Origin: an uncultured Bacilli bacterium
Lineage (GTDB): Bacteria; Bacillota_I; Bacilli_A; RF39; UBA660
Assembly (NCBI GenBank): GCA_934132915.1
Contig: CAKPAK010000034.1
Span: forward strand, 1 to 17,335
Direction: 5' to 3'
Length of the DNA: 17,335 bases
The notes beneath the pieces were generated by a model. The model saw only the letters and a list, made by a program, of their open reading frames with translations, was not told the origin of the DNA and did no database searches. A program made the position numbers and the translations under genes. Shown here piece by piece: positions 1 through 8,210 of this stretch (positions are counted from its first letter, which is position 1; every line of letters begins with the position of its first letter).

Positions 1-1176
1 CAACTTTAAGCATGCTTTCTCTTTCGTTTCCTGAGAAAGCCAAGAATTAGACCGTATCATTTCACGATAAGTATTTTTTATTGTTCCAAACATCTTTTGT
101 AAATATTCTTTTTTCTCTGCATTCGCATATCGCTTAGCATAGAGAGAAGAAATTTCTGATGAAAATAAATCAATAACACCATCCAAAGCCAAATCATCTA
201 ATTTTTTCTCTGCCCCTCCCTGAATTCCTGCCTGCAAACGTAACACCACTTTTGCATAATCATCTGACAAATAAGAGGCATAATTAGACAAAATCATCAC
301 CAACAAATGCTTCTTCCAAATCTCTAAATATTCTGAAGTAAAATAAGCATTAATATTTTGATATTGCACTTGATCGATCAAATTATAAACCAAATTGTTT
401 TCATTTTTTAAAGTGAAATACTGAACCATATCCAAATGAGAATAAAGTGCACACATCTCACTCATCTCTACCTTATGATAAAGATTCCCCACATCCGACA
501 AATCTTCACTAGATTTTGTATGAAGACTTAATTTCTGATAAAAGTCAATCAACTCATCGGAAATCTGATGTGCTAACTCCTTAGAATAGCCATAAACTTC
601 CATTAATTGAATAATAGCCCTTTTTAAATAAGCACGATACAAAAGATAATCATCATCAGTAAAATAATCACTACTAGCCCCAAAAGCAAAAGAAACAGGA
701 TAAAAATAAAGTAAATTTTTACTTGTATCTTCAAAATCAAGATCAACCACCGCCTGAGTAAAAATAGGAATACCCAATTCATTTTCAATCCGATTAATTA
801 CTGTTTCTAATTCTTTCATATTAGAAGAATCATTAACCTCATGAATATACTCAGTTAAAGAAGAAAGACCAACTTCATTTCTTCTCTTTCTATCAGAAAA
901 ATTATGATAAACAATTCCTAAAGCAGAAGAAAAAGAATCATCATCTCCATTCTTAATTTTTTCTAAAGTTAAAGAAGAAACCTCATCATCTACCTTTTCT
1001 TGAGCCGAAGTAAATCGATTCCAAACGTAAGTATCATCTTTTAAATGATTTTTCTTTAAAGTACGAGAATTAATCATCTCATAATAATCATCTAGCCGAT
1101 CCTGCAAGAAAAAGAAACCAATCCCCATAAAAATCAACAATACCAAGCCACCAACAATAATCGTTTTCTTTTTCAT
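1..1176 (-). CDS. M13-family (PepO/neprilysin-like) metallopeptidase, N-terminal part, cut by window edge
   Basis: An open frame of 392 codons runs from ATG at 1176 to the window edge without a stop, so the C-terminal part is missing. The start MKKKTIIVGG is followed by one membrane segment (about residues 5-24), making a membrane-anchored protein with its bulk outside. DDYYEMINS, shortly after the anchor, matches the D-F-Y-E-x-V-N box that opens M13 peptidases, and the last visible part (YREMIRSNSWLSQETKEKA) matches the family box Y-R-x-x-I-x-x-x-x-W-M-S-x-E-T-K. Family members are about 630-700 residues, and the HExxH zinc site lies in the missing part, so catalytic competence cannot be judged here. 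The start is 3 nt after the stop of the ABC permease gene, so it is the last visible gene of that operon. A role in degrading extracellular peptides is inferred from the family. Confidence 0.82.
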   Translation of the reverse strand, partial: MKKKTIIVGGLVLLIFMGIGFFFLQDRLDDYYEMINSRTLKKNHLKDDTYVWNRFTSAQEKVDDEVSSLTLEKIKNGDDDSFSSALGIVYHNFSDRKRRNEVGLSSLTEYIHEVNDSSNMKELETVINRIENELGIPIFTQAVVDLDFEDTSKNLLYFYPVSFAFGASSDYFTDDDYLLYRAYLKRAIIQLMEVYGYSKELAHQISDELIDFYQKLSLHTKSSEDLSDVGNLYHKVEMSEMCALYSHLDMVQYFTLKNENNLVYNLIDQVQYQNINAYFTSEYLEIWKKHLLVMILSNYASYLSDDYAKVVLRLQAGIQGGAEKKLDDLALDGVIDLFSSEISSLYAKRYANAEKKEYLQKMFGTIKNTYREMIRSNSWLSQETKEKACLKL

Positions 1177-1179
1177 TTC

Positions 1180-2322
1180 TTACCTACCAAATAAAACTTT
1201 CTCTGATTGATACTGCCTAATAATAGAAAAAAGAATAATAACAACATAAAGCAAAGAAGAAAGAATAATCATTAAAATCTGAAGAATAGAAATTTTACCA
1301 GCAAAAATATCCATTAATCCTTGTGTATAATTAAAAATAGGAACCAAATAAAACCATCGATGTACAGTAACTCCCATCACAGAAATCATCATCGGAATCA
1401 CAGTCAAAATATTCAAAACCGAACTAACCGACTGAGCTTCTTTATAGCTCTTAGTAAAACTAGTAAGCATAATACTAAGTCCACCAATAAATAAAGAAGC
1501 CATCAAAATAATCGCTAAAGAAGAAAGAATGCCCAATCCACCAACTTGATAAGACAAATGAGAAAAATTAGGAAAACAAGAAATAACAACACGCAAACTA
1601 ATAATAGTTAAAAATAATCCAATAAAAGAGGCAAGAAAGCCCATCAAAACCGTCGCAATATATTTTCCTAAAATCAAGTTTTTAGAGGAAACAGGGAAAG
1701 TAAGAATCGTCTCTAAAGTTCCATTTTCTTTCTCAACCGCAGTAGCGTTTGTCGCCATATTCGTCGTCGCAATAACAATTGACATAACAATATAAGTAAA
1801 AGAAATGGTAAACATTAAGTTCATCAAAAAATTTTCTCCCTCCAAATTCACCACATCATAATCAATTTGTTGAAACGTACGCTCCACATCAACATTCTCT
1901 CCAATTAAATACACCCGAGCCAGATAATTTTTATACCCCTCTAAATAAGCCGTAGCATAACTCTGAATTTTCATTCCATCAGATGAATCAACATTTGTAT
2001 AAATCTTATACTTATTATCCCAATCTCGATCAATATAACCCAAAATTTCTCCTTTAGCATATGCGCGTTCCATCTCTTTTTGATTAGAATAATACTTACT
2101 CTTTAAATTCGCACTATCCATATATTCCATCTCACTTTGAGAAAGAGAATAATCCACCCCAATCAAATACATATCATCTTTTAATTGATTTTCATACAAA
2201 TCTGCATACAAAAAAATTATCATCGGAATCAAAATTGGAAATAGCAACAATGTAGCAACCGTTTTTTTATCACGAAAAATAGAACGTAATTCCTTTTTTA
2301 CCGTAACCCAAACTAATCGCAT
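1180..2322 (-). CDS. ABC-2 type transporter permease, NatB-like
   Basis: 380 residues, matching the length of NatB-type permeases (about 385). It starts with a cytoplasmic segment (KKELRSIFRDKKT), one membrane helix (about 25-41), and a large extracytoplasmic domain (about 42-165). Four or five helices follow in the C-terminal half, with the typical ABC-2 stretch TAVEKENGTLETILTFPVSS before the membrane block. It pairs with the ATPase encoded just upstream: the ATG at 2322 overlaps the end of that gene by 10 bp, and an AGGAGG SD at 2331-2336 lies inside the upstream gene. NatAB exports sodium in Bacillus, and relatives export other compounds or peptides. The substrate cannot be read from sequence. 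The M13 peptidase directly downstream may be co-expressed with it. Confidence 0.85.
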   Translation of the reverse strand: MRLVWVTVKKELRSIFRDKKTVATLLLFPILIPMIIFLYADLYENQLKDDMYLIGVDYSLSQSEMEYMDSANLKSKYYSNQKEMERAYAKGEILGYIDRDWDNKYKIYTNVDSSDGMKIQSYATAYLEGYKNYLARVYLIGENVDVERTFQQIDYDVVNLEGENFLMNLMFTISFTYIVMSIVIATTNMATNATAVEKENGTLETILTFPVSSKNLILGKYIATVLMGFLASFIGLFLTIISLRVVISCFPNFSHLSYQVGGLGILSSLAIILMASLFIGGLSIMLTSFTKSYKEAQSVSSVLNILTVIPMMISVMGVTVHRWFYLVPIFNYTQGLMDIFAGKISILQILMIILSSLLYVVIILFSIIRQYQSEKVLFGR

Positions 2323-3062
2323 TCCTCATTCCTCCTAACTAATGCAAAAAATGCTTCTCTCAAATTCTTTGTTTTCGTTTTCTTTAAAATATTTTTTACC
2401 TGATCATAAATCAAAATTTTACCATGATCCATAAGAATAACCCGATCGCATATTCCCTCTGCTTCTTCCATGTAATGCGTAGAATAAATAATTCCCTTAC
2501 CGCGACGTTTTTCTTCCAAAATAAAATCAATAATAATTTGACTAGAAATAACATCCAAACCACTAGTAGCCTCATCTAAAATATAATACTTAGGATTATG
2601 AATTAAACAGCGAGCAATACTAACTCGTTGATATTGACCCGTAGATAAATTTTCAATTCTTTGATATAAAAATTCTTCCATTTGGAATCTTTTCACAATT
2701 TCCTTTATCCTCTCATCCAGTACGTACCTTTCTACCCCATAATACTCTCCACACATTTGAAGAAGTTCCAAAGGAGAAATATCCTTATATAATTTAGTAC
2801 TTCCAGATAGAAAAGCAATTTCTTGACGAATATCTTTTCCCTTTTTTAAATACCCCATCTCATCAATTTCAATTTGACCGGCTGTCGGGACCATTAACCC
2901 CGCTAACATTCGAAGTAATGTTGTTTTCCCCGCTCCATTTGGCCCGAGAATCCCCAAAATTTCCCCCTCATGAACTTGAAACGACAAATCTCTATCCGCA
3001 TAAAATTTTTGTATTTTTTTACGAGAAACTTTTTTTTCAAAACATTTAGAAACATCACTCAC
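2313..3062 (-). CDS. ABC transporter ATP-binding protein, NatA-like
   Basis: About 249 residues with a complete nucleotide-binding domain: Walker A GPNGAGKTT (about 40-48), signature LSTGQ (139-143; second G replaced by T), Walker B YYILDE (159-164), and the H-loop histidine in STHYMEE (about 196). It should power the adjacent ABC-2 permease. The start is uncertain. GTG at 3062 lies 15 nt from the SD AGGAGGG (3078-3084), which is too far, and it removes the usual first beta strand. An in-frame ATT at 3071 lies 6 nt from the SD and would give an N-terminus MIVVSDVSKCF, typical of this family. The SD overlaps the stop codon of the upstream DUF1292-like gene, so the genes are tightly coupled. 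Confidence 0.88.
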   Translation of the reverse strand: MSDVSKCFEKKVSRKKIQKFYADRDLSFQVHEGEILGILGPNGAGKTTLLRMLAGLMVPTAGQIEIDEMGYLKKGKDIRQEIAFLSGSTKLYKDISPLELLQMCGEYYGVERYVLDERIKEIVKRFQMEEFLYQRIENLSTGQYQRVSIARCLIHNPKYYILDEATSGLDVISSQIIIDFILEEKRRGKGIIYSTHYMEEAEGICDRVILMDHGKILIYDQVKNILKKTKTKNLREAFFALVRRNEECD

Positions 3063-3082
3063 AACAATAATAAAGATCCCTC

Positions 3083-3622
3083 CTATTTCTTAAAAATTAC
3101 CATAAATATCATAACCAAACAAAAAATTAGAACAACAACCCCAAATAAAATGAAAAGGATATTACCTACTGCTCCTTCCGCCAAAACTTTTTTATCCTCT
3201 TGAACACCTAAAACAGGACTATCAAACATATCCTTTCTCACAAAAGAATAATACTTCATTATCTCCTTTAATTTTGTTAAAGGAATACTACTAATATAAC
3301 ACTTTTCTATACAATAATATTGCGTACCAGTTAAAGAAATATCTAATATCATAGAAAAACCTAAATCTTCTATTTCTTTCAAAGGCACCAAATTAATCAA
3401 TTTCTCTACCAATGAATCGAACATTTCTTTTTCACCACAAGAAAAAGAATCATCCATAGCGTATCCTTGACTATTTTCAACTAACTTACTAACAAAAAGA
3501 TTAACATCACTTTTCTCCCTACGAATCGCATAAATAACATAGCGACTCTTTTGATACAAAATTTTGCACAATGGCAATGCCATCATTTTAACCGAAGTAT
3601 CTTGATCAATTACCTCAAACAT
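3083..3622 (-). CDS. DUF1292-like protein with C-terminal membrane helix
   Basis: About 179 residues from ATG at 3622, preceded by GAGGATAGGTGAT as ribosome site. The frame is open upstream to a GTG at 3640, but that would overlap the SD. The first 75 residues (MFEVIDQD, then KSRYVIYAIR) resemble the small DUF1292/YrzB domain, and the C-terminus has a strong membrane helix (about residues 152-176, ending FKK), so it is probably tail-anchored with the domain in the cytoplasm. It is first in the ABC-transporter operon: its stop TAG overlaps the SD of the ATPase gene. It may be a regulator or partner of the exporter, which is inference only. The family assignment rests on a weak resemblance. Confidence 0.6.
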   Translation of the reverse strand: MFEVIDQDTSVKMMALPLCKILYQKSRYVIYAIRREKSDVNLFVSKLVENSQGYAMDDSFSCGEKEMFDSLVEKLINLVPLKEIEDLGFSMILDISLTGTQYYCIEKCYISSIPLTKLKEIMKYYSFVRKDMFDSPVLGVQEDKKVLAEGAVGNILFILFGVVVLIFCLVMIFMVIFKK

Positions 3623-3648
3623 AATATCACCTATCCTCACTCTAAAAT

Positions 3649-3660
3649 AATAGTATCATA
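3649..3660 (-). promoter_or_regulatory. Possible -10 region for the ABC-exporter operon
   Basis: The minus strand reads TATGAT (3655-3660) overlapping TACTAT (3650-3655), about 27-33 nt before the ATG at 3622 and just after the terminator of the upstream gene. No good -35 box is visible in the T-rich stretch upstream, so this is only a candidate. Confidence 0.3.
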
Positions 3661-3679
3661 TTTTAAAAAAATAAACCAT

Positions 3680-3714
3680 AAAAAAAAGAAATTAGCGAAA
3701 AAATCCCTAACTTC
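3680..3714 (-). terminator. Rho-independent terminator after the coiled-coil gene
   Basis: On the minus strand an 8-bp stem (GAAGTTAG 3714-3707 with CTAATTTC 3695-3688, one G-U pair, 11-nt loop) is followed by eight T residues (3687-3680). It begins 9 nt past the stop codon of the coiled-coil gene. Confidence 0.65.
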
Positions 3715-3722
3715 TAAAAATA

Positions 3723-5291
3723 TTACTCCTGGTTTAACTTACGAACACGAATCATCTTATCTTCATTTATCTTTTGACTTTTCTTAAGATGCTTTTTGAT
3801 GATCTCCACTTTATTTTGATGATGAATTAATTTATTTTCTAAAATTTCTAGTTTTTGTAAAGTTTCTTCATAACCAGGAATATGCGATTGGTATTGTAAT
3901 AAAAAATCTTCCCTCAAGTTTTTTACATCACTTAACGTATTAGAAAGCAGCGAAGAAGTAAAGTCAATATCATTTAAATTCTTAGAAATTTCAAACTGAT
4001 AATCCACAGCAGAATAACGAATATTTTTTTCTTCTTCAAAATGAATTTGATGATAAGCCTCTTTAACCATTTTTCGCGCAACTAAAGTCTGAATGCCAAT
4101 GGAAGGAAGCAAGCCACTAAAAGGAGAAAGGAAAATCATTCCCATATAGCGAATACCACTATCTAAAAGAGCATCCACTCCCTTTAAATGACAAGTAATA
4201 TATTCTTCCTTATCAATTTTAGAAACCCGCTCCATTAACCTTTTAAAATAAGATTCCTTCTCCTTAATATCTTCATCACACTTCATTAAAACCTCATTTT
4301 CTATCTTCATTTTTTGACGAAGATCATAATATTTTTTATCCCGTTGTTGATAATCCATACTCTTATCAACAATTTTCTTATCTACAAAAGAAACCTCATC
4401 CCGAATATCCTGTAATCGAAGATATAGCAATTGAAATTCATCTAGCATCTTATACTCCTGGACAAATTTCTTTTCCTGTCCCTCTTTATCTAATAATTCA
4501 CGGTAAAGAATAATATCATCGGCCAACACAGAATCATTTAAAGAAGTAGACATATCCACCATATTCGCTTTTCTATACAAATTATACTGCTGAATAATTT
4601 GATTAACTTCTTCAATTAACTCATGTATACGTTCTTTTAACGCAAGAACTTTCTTTAACTCTACCTCATTTTCATTACTTTTTTCCAACAAGAAAACTTC
4701 CCCAGATAACACCTCAATCTCATCTAAATATTCCTCAAATTGATCCCGAATTCGATAAATAATATCTTGACCTAGAGAAGAAATATCTTTCTTCTTTGAC
4801 GAAGAATACTGATAACGATTTTCATCATCAATATTATCCTTTTCTAAAGAATCATCTTTTTGTTTCAAATCATCAGAAAAAGAAAGGCCTTTTTTTCTTG
4901 GTAATTTTGGTTTCTTTTTCTCTATTTCTTGAACTTTATCTTTCAAAGAATTTTGCTCTGCATTCGCTTTCTCTAAAGAAACATCTTCCTTTTTCAATAC
5001 AAGAGGTTCCTCTTTTGTTTCTTTAGTAGAAGACTTCTTTGAAAAAGAATTATCCTGAACAAATCCTTCACCTTTTGAAAGATCTTTAACTTCTTTTTTC
5101 TCCTTTTCAGAAATACCAACAGGTCTTCTTTTTCTCACAACTGCACCATCAGCACGAACAACTTTTTTAATCTCATCTACCTTATCCACCACATACTGTT
5201 CATTATCCTTTTGAAATTGTTGCTTTCTCGAACGCGTTAAACGAATATTACGAAGTCTCTCTTGAAACTTACTAAACCTTCCACCAAACAT
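3723..5291 (-). CDS. Long charged coiled-coil protein, function unknown
   Basis: 522 residues from ATG at 5291, chosen because SD AGGAGGG (5298-5304) sits 6 nt before it. The open frame extends further up (to 5369) but passes through the leader hairpin. MFGGRFSKFQERLRNIRL opens a basic, then Lys/Glu-rich low-complexity region (to about 170), followed by long heptad-like helices (about 175-375). A hydrophobic patch (MGMIFLSPFSGLLPSIGIQ, roughly residue 390-410) could be a membrane or packing segment, and a final coiled coil ends in a basic tail. No enzymatic motif is visible. It is monocistronic by its signals: own promoter at 5391-5419 and own terminator at 3680-3714. A structural or cell-envelope role is a guess. 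Confidence 0.8.
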   Translation of the reverse strand: MFGGRFSKFQERLRNIRLTRSRKQQFQKDNEQYVVDKVDEIKKVVRADGAVVRKRRPVGISEKEKKEVKDLSKGEGFVQDNSFSKKSSTKETKEEPLVLKKEDVSLEKANAEQNSLKDKVQEIEKKKPKLPRKKGLSFSDDLKQKDDSLEKDNIDDENRYQYSSSKKKDISSLGQDIIYRIRDQFEEYLDEIEVLSGEVFLLEKSNENEVELKKVLALKERIHELIEEVNQIIQQYNLYRKANMVDMSTSLNDSVLADDIILYRELLDKEGQEKKFVQEYKMLDEFQLLYLRLQDIRDEVSFVDKKIVDKSMDYQQRDKKYYDLRQKMKIENEVLMKCDEDIKEKESYFKRLMERVSKIDKEEYITCHLKGVDALLDSGIRYMGMIFLSPFSGLLPSIGIQTLVARKMVKEAYHQIHFEEEKNIRYSAVDYQFEISKNLNDIDFTSSLLSNTLSDVKNLREDFLLQYQSHIPGYEETLQKLEILENKLIHHQNKVEIIKKHLKKSQKINEDKMIRVRKLNQE

Positions 5292-5304
5292 AAAAATCCC
5301 TCCT

Positions 5305-5333
5305 AAAAAAGATGAACGTATTATGTTCATCTT
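5305..5333 (-). terminator. Hairpin plus T-tract: end of the DGR operon and/or leader attenuator
   Basis: On the minus strand a 9-bp stem (AAGATGAAC 5333-5325 with GTTCATCTT 5317-5309, 7-nt loop) runs straight into a T-tract (to 5305) and then the SD AGGAGGG of the coiled-coil gene. It can terminate transcripts coming from the DGR operon (last stop at 5416). It also lies downstream of the coiled-coil gene's own promoter, so every transcript for that gene must read through it. Confidence 0.6.
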
Positions 5334-5390
5334 CAAGTAATCATAAAAATATTGGTAACATAAATACAATAATCATAATAAAACACGATT

Positions 5391-5419
5391 ATTATACCTC
5401 ACACTTATCATAAATTCAA
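5391..5419 (-). promoter_or_regulatory. Sigma-A type promoter for the coiled-coil gene
   Basis: The minus strand carries TTGAAT (5419-5414), a 17-bp spacer and a perfect TATAAT (5396-5391). The -35 box overlaps the stop codon of the preceding gene. The predicted leader is about 90 nt and contains the hairpin at 5305-5333. Confidence 0.65.
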
Positions 5420-6231
5420 CTATTTGTAATAGATTCCAAATAATAGGTCCCTTCTCCTTTACGATAATGATAAAGATAAATAGAAAACTTATCTTTATAT
5501 TGCATAAGTACATTAGAAACAACCTTAGACTGATGAATAAAGGATAAATCTACACCATCTCTATCCAACGAATAAACTTTCTTCTTCATCGCATAATCTT
5601 GATAAAAATCAATTGTTTTTTCATTTAACTGAACAAAAGCAACTCTCTCATAAATAATAATTTCATCATCCTTATAAATTCCATTTACAAAATAAGTATC
5701 AATTACCTTATGATATTGTCCACTATCCTCATTTTTCGTAATACAAATCTTATCCTCATCTAAATAAAATCTAGGTGAATATTTTTCGTCAGTATCAATA
5801 GTAAAACTATCAACTTCACCATAATATTTAAAGTAAGCATCTTTAAATTCCTGAAGAGGATAAAAATAACAACTTCTCGCCTCATCGTATCCATACATAT
5901 CATAATTAATTAAATCAAGTAAAATATAATTCTTATAAATGTTAGGAAATTCACGAAAAAGAACTTTCTTATTTTGATAATATAACCCATAATTATCCCC
6001 TATATCACTACCAACAAAAGAAAATTTATATCCATCCTCTACTTGATACCTATCATATAAAAAACGAATCATCTCATCTTTTGAAGTGTAATTATTACTT
6101 GTCTTTTTTAAATCCAGTGATTTTTCATGACCATTCTTTGGAAGCAAATAGAATAAAACAACAATACTAACAAAAATAATAACCACAATACCTATAACAG
6201 CAATCAAATTCTTTTTATCTTCTTTCACCAT
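5416..6231 (-). CDS. Membrane-anchored hypothetical protein, last gene of the DGR operon
   Basis: 271 residues from ATG at 6231, which has SD GGGAGG at 6237-6242 with 5-nt spacing. A GTG at 6249 in the same frame is less likely. MVKEDKKNLI leads into one strong N-terminal membrane helix (about residues 8-30), after which about 240 polar residues rich in Tyr, Asp and Lys lie outside the membrane. I do not recognise the domain. It starts 14 nt after the stop of the VR1 protein, so it is co-transcribed with the DGR and may be a surface partner or display protein for it, which is inference from position alone. Confidence 0.75.
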   Translation of the reverse strand: MVKEDKKNLIAVIGIVVIIFVSIVVLFYLLPKNGHEKSLDLKKTSNNYTSKDEMIRFLYDRYQVEDGYKFSFVGSDIGDNYGLYYQNKKVLFREFPNIYKNYILLDLINYDMYGYDEARSCYFYPLQEFKDAYFKYYGEVDSFTIDTDEKYSPRFYLDEDKICITKNEDSGQYHKVIDTYFVNGIYKDDEIIIYERVAFVQLNEKTIDFYQDYAMKKKVYSLDRDGVDLSFIHQSKVVSNVLMQYKDKFSIYLYHYRKGEGTYYLESITNS

Positions 6232-6245
6232 AAAATCCTCCCATA

Positions 6246-8210
6246 TCACGACTGCGTCTTTAGATTATCAATATAACCAATATCAGAACCACTAGCACTA
6301 CTACTATCTTTTGAATAAGATAGTGTTAAAGTATAAGTGACCCCTTTCGATAAAGCAATACCTGATACTGTACCTGTTTTAGTACCACTAATTGCATTAA
6401 CTAACGTTGTTGTTGTATTATTTCCCGCTAAAGTAATTGTCAATTTATCAAAATTATTCTCTGATGAAACACCATAATCAAAGGACAAAGTAGCATCCAC
6501 CGTTGGAGTAAATTGAATAGTAGAAGTACTAACTGAACTATTTACTCCCTTATTATTGCTTTGAAATTGACCACCAGAAACGACCCATGGATAACTTCCA
6601 CTACCAGCAACAGTAATCTTACTATCATAAGTACTATCACTAAAATCTTCATCAATAACAAATTCTACAATAGAAGTTACTGTTGTAGTTGCACTTTTAC
6701 TGCTAATATTCCCCGCTTCATCTTGAAAAAATCCATATACTGTTTTACTTCCCGTTCCATCACTAAGACGCCAAGAATAACTCGTTGCATAGTCAACCCA
6801 ATTTGTACAATTACTAGCACTACTACTTGTATTAGAAAAACACATTTTACTAGCTCCAGTACTAGAAATCGTTAATGTTCTAGTAAGACCTTTTCCATCA
6901 CCAATACTAATAGAATTATTAGTAGGCGCCGTTTTATCTAAAATAATACTACGATTCATTGAAGCAACAATATTACCACTACTATCTTTATAATAAACAT
7001 AAACAGTCTTTTTCCCATCAGCTAGCCCACTCCAATCTAAAGTATAACTAGAGGCAAAATCAACATAATTACTACATCCTGTACTATCTGTATTAATACA
7101 CATCTGACTAACACCAGATAACCCAACTAAAGTTAACTTTACCTGAGAAGCCTCGCTAGCATTAACATATTTATTTCCATTATTAATACTAAAGGTGTTA
7201 TTCCCTATCGTATAAGGATCTTCATATGTTCCACTTCCTCCTAAAACGACGACCGAAGACTGAAGACGTAGGACTGGACGCACGCCATTCGCGTTGTTCG
7301 AGTGGCCGTTGCTCACGTTCCGGCCATACGGATACCAGAAGAACGTATTCGTCGAGGAAGCGCTAGTAAGAGTCGCAAACCAATAATAGCTTCCATTATC
7401 AATTAAATCATAGCCTACTCCATATGATTGTTTTCGATAAGAACTACTACTTGAAGTTAATGATTTTTTAGTACCTAAATTTAAAGTCAATTCCTGATAA
7501 TCATTCCCATTGACATTCCAGCTACTCGTCCCATCACACACTCCATTATAAGCATAATCTTGATTACAATATTTTAAAGATGCCTGATTTAAGTTCGCCA
7601 AATGTTTAGGTACACCACTTGTATTTTCATAATTGCTACAACTAGTTCCAGCATTACCAGATGAATCAGTACATAAACATTCAGGAGCTCCTGCACTAAT
7701 TAAATAAACACTACCATCCTTCGTATATCCTATTCGCCAACCACTAACCGAAAAACGATAAGAAGAATCAGAACAATATCCCATATTCGTATCATCATCA
7801 ACATAATTAGCGTTCTCTCCCTTACAATGATTTCCTTCACATCCATTATTACCAGTATATGAAACATAACTACCAGCAGGCATATCACTTAAATTAGGGT
7901 GAGTTTGAAAGGCTAGATAACAAGATACTCCACCCTTTTTATTACTATTACTAACATCTAAAGTATAGTTTGTCCTATCCCAAGTAACAGTAGTATCGCT
8001 ACTTTTACAATCATAACGAACTAAATAATAATTTCCACTAGTAGGTAGAGTATCACTACTATTTCCATCTATACTTATCAGCAAATTATTCCCATTATAC
8101 TTAACTTCTTTTAAAGATAAAAGAGATTTAGTATTATTCTCTCTAAAAAGATAGATAAAGAAAAAACTTAAAACAATAATACCTATTATGAATACTCTTT
8201 TTTTCATCAC
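6246..8210 (-). CDS. DGR target protein 1: membrane-anchored, C-type-lectin-like domain with internal VR, Ig-like repeats
   Basis: 654 residues. An N-terminal membrane anchor (about 5-22) precedes a stretch shared with DGR target 2 (about 45-335: SIDGNSSDTLPTSG, the Cys-rich GNNGCEGNHCKGENANYV, GWRIGYTKDGSVYLISAGAP). This ends in YYWFAT, the variable repeat (residues 283-314) and GVRPVLRL, the signature of C-type-lectin-type DGR target domains. Two Ig-like repeats follow (about 345-428 and 430-512; each has a Cys pair, SQMCIN..GCSNYVD and SKMCFSN..NCTNWVDYATSY), then a beta-rich C-terminal domain (about 515-654; DEDFSDSTYDS, YIDNLK) resembling carbohydrate-binding jelly rolls. GTG at 8210 overlaps the RT stop as GTGA, with GAGG 9 nt upstream; ATG at 8207 is the alternative. 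It is probably exported, and the VR face would bind diverse ligands. Confidence 0.88.
   Translation of the reverse strand: MMKKRVFIIGIIVLSFFFIYLFRENNTKSLLSLKEVKYNGNNLLISIDGNSSDTLPTSGNYYLVRYDCKSSDTTVTWDRTNYTLDVSNSNKKGGVSCYLAFQTHPNLSDMPAGSYVSYTGNNGCEGNHCKGENANYVDDDTNMGYCSDSSYRFSVSGWRIGYTKDGSVYLISAGAPECLCTDSSGNAGTSCSNYENTSGVPKHLANLNQASLKYCNQDYAYNGVCDGTSSWNVNGNDYQELTLNLGTKKSLTSSSSSYRKQSYGVGYDLIDNGSYYWFATLTSASSTNTFFWYPYGRNVSNGHSNNANGVRPVLRLQSSVVVLGGSGTYEDPYTIGNNTFSINNGNKYVNASEASQVKLTLVGLSGVSQMCINTDSTGCSNYVDFASSYTLDWSGLADGKKTVYVYYKDSSGNIVASMNRSIILDKTAPTNNSISIGDGKGLTRTLTISSTGASKMCFSNTSSSASNCTNWVDYATSYSWRLSDGTGSKTVYGFFQDEAGNISSKSATTTVTSIVEFVIDEDFSDSTYDSKITVAGSGSYPWVVSGGQFQSNNKGVNSSVSTSTIQFTPTVDATLSFDYGVSSENNFDKLTITLAGNNTTTTLVNAISGTKTGTVSGIALSKGVTYTLTLSYSKDSSSASGSDIGYIDNLKTQS
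7269..7364 (-). repeat. DGR variable repeat 1 (VR1)
   Basis: Aligns without gaps to TR 9341-9436. In the core (TR 9351-9433) 11 positions differ, and 10 of these are coding-strand adenines in TR. In protein, 7 of the 13 Asn codons of TR are changed (to F, Y, Y, G, S, G, H). The GC-rich 3' end on the coding strand, GGCGTGCG (7279-7286), is unchanged and fits the initiation-of-mutagenic-homing (IMH) region. VR1 is internal to its gene, with about 340 codons after it. Confidence 0.95.

Noticed and set aside
2970..3787. Plus-strand open frames of about 75 codons (also at 4796-5026, 6561-6875, 11285-11467, 15282-15479)
   Set aside because: They lie opposite well-supported minus-strand genes, have no ribosome site and give low-complexity Thr/Ile/Asn/Ser-rich products typical of antisense reading.
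7240..7270. Cruciform-type hairpin just after VR1 on the coding strand, as in Bordetella phage
   Set aside because: Only short direct repeats (GTCTTC twice) and a 5-6 bp imperfect inversion are visible, with no matching stem after VR2.
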